Below are positions 5,685 to 6,993 of a DNA stretch of 6,993 bases, piece after piece; positions within the stretch are counted from its first letter, which is position 1, and every line of letters begins with the position of its first letter. The position numbers were made by a program, and so were the translations under genes. Location: NCBI GenBank assembly GCA_964459095.1, contig CAYWKL010000044.1:1-6993 (forward strand). The letters are read 5' to 3'. The stretch is from CAYWKL01 sp964459095. GTDB taxonomy: Bacteria > Patescibacteriota > Microgenomatia > Daviesbacterales > UBA10151. The notes under the pieces are model-generated. The model ran no database searches and was not told where the DNA came from. It saw only the letters and a list, made by a program, of their open reading frames with translations.

Positions 5685-5959
5685 TTCCTTTTTGAACCAA
5701 ATTTAGGAGAACCCTCACCGTATAGATAGTAATCATGATTTAAGGAGGTATCTTTGGGCAGTTTAATCTTCAGCTTTTTACCTAGTTCAATTAGTCCTAA
5801 AAGGGGGTGACTGGCAGGATCAACCATTTCATTTTCTTCGTCAAGTTGTTTATTAACTAAAATCCTAACAGCTTTAGACAAAGATGTTTTTTCCCTGCTA
5901 GCATAGCTAACTAACTGATAATAAGTTTTCTCATCAAAGTTCAATTGAGTTCTTTTCAT
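5681..5959 (-). CDS. Ribbon-helix-helix antitoxin, module 1
   Basis: A 92-aa partner of the PIN toxin. The N-terminal segment RTQLNFDEKTYYQLVSYA followed by SLSKAVRILVNKQLDEE (about 3-42) has the beta-strand/helix/helix pattern of ribbon-helix-helix DNA-binding antitoxins. The C-terminal part (about 47-92), ending in a basic GSPKFGSKRK, would wrap around the toxin. First gene of a two-gene operon with a 4-bp overlap. The ATG at 5959 lacks a Shine-Dalgarno sequence. A promoter and a 7-bp tandem repeat lie immediately upstream, so autoregulation by binding there is likely but inferred. Confidence 0.78.
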   Translation of the reverse strand: MKRTQLNFDEKTYYQLVSYASREKTSLSKAVRILVNKQLDEENEMVDPASHPLLGLIELGKKLKIKLPKDTSLNHDYYLYGEGSPKFGSKRK

Positions 5960-5998
5960 ACATCATACATCTTACATCTTAATATCAATGTTTGTCAA
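5959..5998 (-). promoter_or_regulatory. Promoter and heptamer repeats of TA module 1
   Basis: On the minus strand TTGACA (5998-5993), an 18-bp spacer and TAAGAT (5974-5969) are followed by 9 bp and the antitoxin ATG, so the leader is nearly absent. Three 7-bp units (plus strand TACATCA, TACATCT, TACATCT at 5959-5979) span the -10 and start site. They are candidate binding sites for the ribbon-helix-helix antitoxin. The -35 begins 5 bp from repeat copy B. Confidence 0.5.
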
Positions 5999-6003
5999 TA
6001 GGG

Positions 6004-6039
6004 AAAGACCCAAAGAAGAACAAATGGGGTTATTTTAAG
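6004..6039 (+). repeat. endoQ 3'-end direct repeat, copy B (synonymously diverged)
   Basis: Codons 6006-6038 read RPKEEQMGLF then TAA, as at the endoQ end. Of 33 bases, four differ from copy A: CCT to CCC, GGA to GGG, and CTT to TTA. All are silent, so it was copied from a functional but different endoQ allele. It lies between TA modules 1 and 2. An ATG at 5988 is in frame and would give a 16-residue peptide ending QMGLF, with no evidence of translation. Confidence 0.9.
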
Positions 6040-6069
6040 CGAAGCGAAAAAGAGCTTGCTCATTTTGAT

Positions 6070-6099
6070 TTGACAAATTTGTAAGGTTTGTAATAATAT
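6070..6099 (+). promoter_or_regulatory. Promoter and operator of TA module 2, leaderless
   Basis: TTGACA (6070-6075), an 18-bp spacer and TAATAT (6094-6099) put the expected start point at the ATG (6106), so the mRNA would be leaderless; no Shine-Dalgarno sequence is present. A perfect 10-bp palindrome ACAAATTTGT (6073-6082) overlaps the -35, and TTTGTAA is repeated at 6078-6084 and 6087-6093. Both are plausible sites for Phd/YefM autorepression. Confidence 0.55.
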
Positions 6100-6105
6100 A
6101 TAGGT

Positions 6106-6423
6106 ATGTTAAATAAAAATCCTGTCTCTATTGATGAACTCCGCTCTAATTTGGCTGACATTATCAACCGTGTGACCTATGCTAATGATAGAGTAGTGGT
6201 TAAAAAACACAACCGTGATGTTGCTATGATTATTAGCTTGGATGAGTATGAAAAATTGATGGATCCTACCAAAAGATTGACTAAGCAGCAGTGGAACAAA
6301 CATGTTAAAAAATTAGATAGTATAAGGAGCAAAATACCTGCTCAAGACCCTGATGAGCTAGATAAAATAATTGATGAGGAGATTGAGGCATATAGAGCAG
6401 AAAAAAGAGCTAGAGGTGAATGA
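6106..6423 (+). CDS. Phd/YefM-family antitoxin, module 2
   Basis: A 105-aa antitoxin. The N-terminal part (about 6-52), VSIDELRSNLADIINRV then VVVKKHNRDVAMIISLDEYEKLM, is the Phd/YefM DNA-binding fold. The charged C-terminal half (53-105) would be the flexible toxin-neutralising region, ending in an RAEKRARGE tail. It overlaps the downstream PIN toxin gene by 4 bp (ATGA, 6420-6423). Unlike the neighbouring older genes, which use AGA/AGG for arginine almost throughout, it uses CGC and CGT several times, which suggests recent acquisition. The promoter and palindrome just upstream suggest autoregulation. Confidence 0.88.
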   Translation: MLNKNPVSIDELRSNLADIINRVTYANDRVVVKKHNRDVAMIISLDEYEKLMDPTKRLTKQQWNKHVKKLDSIRSKIPAQDPDELDKIIDEEIEAYRAEKRARGE

Positions 6424-6848
6424 TCAGAGCAGTATTGGATTCCAATGTACTGATTGCTGCTATTATTAATGTTAAGTCCTCAGTTACCCAAGAGATTTAT
6501 CAAAAGTTTCTTGGCTTACGTTTCACACTCATCATCTCCCCTGAGGTTTTAGAAGAGGTAGAAGATTTAATCAACAGAGCAAGGGTTGTAAAAAGACATC
6601 AACTGACTGGTAATGAACGGAAAGTGATTATAAGCGAGATAGCCTTGTTAGCTTATATTGTGCCTGGCACTACGCAAGTTGATATTGTCCGTGATCCAGA
6701 TGACAATAAAATTATAGCTGCTGGTATTGAAGGCCGAGCTGATTATATTATTAGCCGTGACAAAGATCTGCTTGATCTGAAATCATATCAGGAGATCAAA
6801 ATTATAACCCCAGAAAAGTTTATGGAAATACTTAGAGCTGAAAATTAA
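6420..6848 (+). CDS. PIN-family toxin (COG1569-like), module 2
   Basis: A 142-aa predicted RNase toxin of the 'putative toxin-antitoxin system toxin component, PIN family' type. Catalytic acids are D7 (AVLDSNVLIAAI), E45/E46 (SPEVLEEVEDLI), D92 with D94/D95 (VRDPDDNKIIAAG) and D114 (ISRDKDLLDL). The RDPDDN segment is characteristic of this subgroup and distinguishes it from the VapC-like toxin of module 1. Translation is coupled to the antitoxin through ATGA, with AGAGGTGA (6412-6419) directly ahead of the start as a good if close ribosome-binding site. CGT, CGG and CGA arginine codons set it apart from endoQ and the metabolic genes. Its TAA is followed at once by endoQ-end copy C. Confidence 0.88.
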   Translation: MIRAVLDSNVLIAAIINVKSSVTQEIYQKFLGLRFTLIISPEVLEEVEDLINRARVVKRHQLTGNERKVIISEIALLAYIVPGTTQVDIVRDPDDNKIIAAGIEGRADYIISRDKDLLDLKSYQEIKIITPEKFMEILRAEN

Positions 6849-6887
6849 AAAGACCTAAAGAAGAACAAATGGGACTTTTTTAAGATA
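6849..6887 (+). repeat. endoQ 3'-end direct repeat, copy C
   Basis: All 39 bp are identical to copy A (5258-5296), including four bases past the stop. The frame RPKEEQMGLF-stop is kept, but an upstream in-frame TGA (6839-6841) and the lack of a start mean it is not a gene. It starts right after the toxin stop and ends right at the TTGACA of the next module. Confidence 0.92.
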
Positions 6888-6930
6888 TTGACAGATCCTT
6901 AGATTAATCTTAGAATTATCTTAGGAATTT
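6888..6930 (+). promoter_or_regulatory. Promoter and operator repeats of TA module 3
   Basis: TTGACA (6888-6893), a 17-bp spacer and TAGAAT (6911-6916) form a near-consensus promoter. Three direct repeats with an 11-bp period, CTTAGATTAAT, CTTAGAATTAT and CTTAGGAATTT (6898-6930), cover the spacer, -10 and start site. A perfect palindrome AGATTAATCT (6901-6910) lies in the spacer. AGGA (6923-6926) is 8 bp before the ATG at 6935. Confidence 0.65.
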
Positions 6931-6934
6931 AATT

Positions 6935-6993
6935 ATGTTATTACCTACTAATAAAAATACTAAAACTATAACTGATTTAAGAGAAAATGCGCT
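6935..6993 (+). CDS. Phd/YefM-like antitoxin, N-terminal fragment (runs off window), module 3
   Basis: The visible 19 residues, MLLPTNKNTKTITDLRENA, match the start of Phd/YefM antitoxins (first strand, then the TDLREN helix). The gene is cut by the window end, so its toxin and length are unknown. It has a near-consensus promoter, an AGGA ribosome-binding site 8 bp before the ATG, and operator-like repeats. It comes directly after endoQ-end copy C and would be the third TA module of the array. Confidence 0.6.
   Translation, partial: MLLPTNKNTKTITDLRENA

Noticed and set aside
6047..6066. Possible terminator GAGC-TT-GCTC followed by ATTTT
   Set aside because: Stem of four pairs with a two-base loop is too weak to support a terminator.
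5258..6887. CRISPR array from the three 36-39 bp repeats
   Set aside because: The spacing of about 0.7-0.8 kb contains whole genes, and the repeats are coding ends of endoQ; no spacer-sized intervals or cas genes.

Overview
The window is an AT-rich stretch that most likely comes from a Candidate Phyla Radiation (Patescibacteria, perhaps Microgenomates-like) bacterium; this is an inference. The evidence is a mix of archaeal-type genes (ATP-dependent DNA ligase, endonuclease Q, CofE-like ligase) with bacterial features: TatD, TTGACA-type promoters, and a C-terminal QMGLF that fits the bacterial sliding-clamp motif. UGA is used as a normal stop, which argues against the UGA=Gly lineages. Several genes lack a Shine-Dalgarno sequence and have a -10 box placed for leaderless or near-leaderless transcripts.

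Layout. Positions 1-818 hold the 3' half of an ATP-dependent DNA ligase gene (+). It meets a convergent TatD-family nuclease gene (821-1729, -). Next on the minus strand come a CofE-like gamma-glutamyl ligase (1800-2546) and a RibD-C/DHFR-like reductase (2543-3067), which overlap by ATGA. Further upstream on the same strand is an ECF S-component-like membrane protein (3182-3847). These three could form a small folate-type cofactor uptake, reduction and glutamylation module. A 164-bp divergent regulatory region with a palindrome and a strong hairpin separates them from an endonuclease Q gene (4012-5292, +).

The last 1.7 kb is a chain of toxin-antitoxin modules: a RHH/PIN pair on the minus strand (5289-5959), a Phd-YefM/PIN pair on the plus strand (6106-6848), and the first codons of a third Phd-like antitoxin (6935 to the window end). 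The 3' end of endoQ (codons for RPKEEQMGLF, stop) is repeated after each complete module, at 6004-6039 and 6849-6887. One copy differs from the gene only by synonymous changes. This looks like repeated insertion of TA cassettes at the 3' end of endoQ, each bringing or restoring a gene end, and it is the most interesting feature here.

A second theme is small palindromic, often GC-rich elements sitting in frame inside protein-coding genes. They include 93 bp in tatD, a 19-bp perfect palindrome in tatD, a 13-bp palindrome encoding Gly-Ser-Asp-Pro in both the ligase and the membrane protein (on either strand), and a palindrome plus 21-bp tandem repeat in endoQ. The pattern recalls the Rickettsia palindromic elements.
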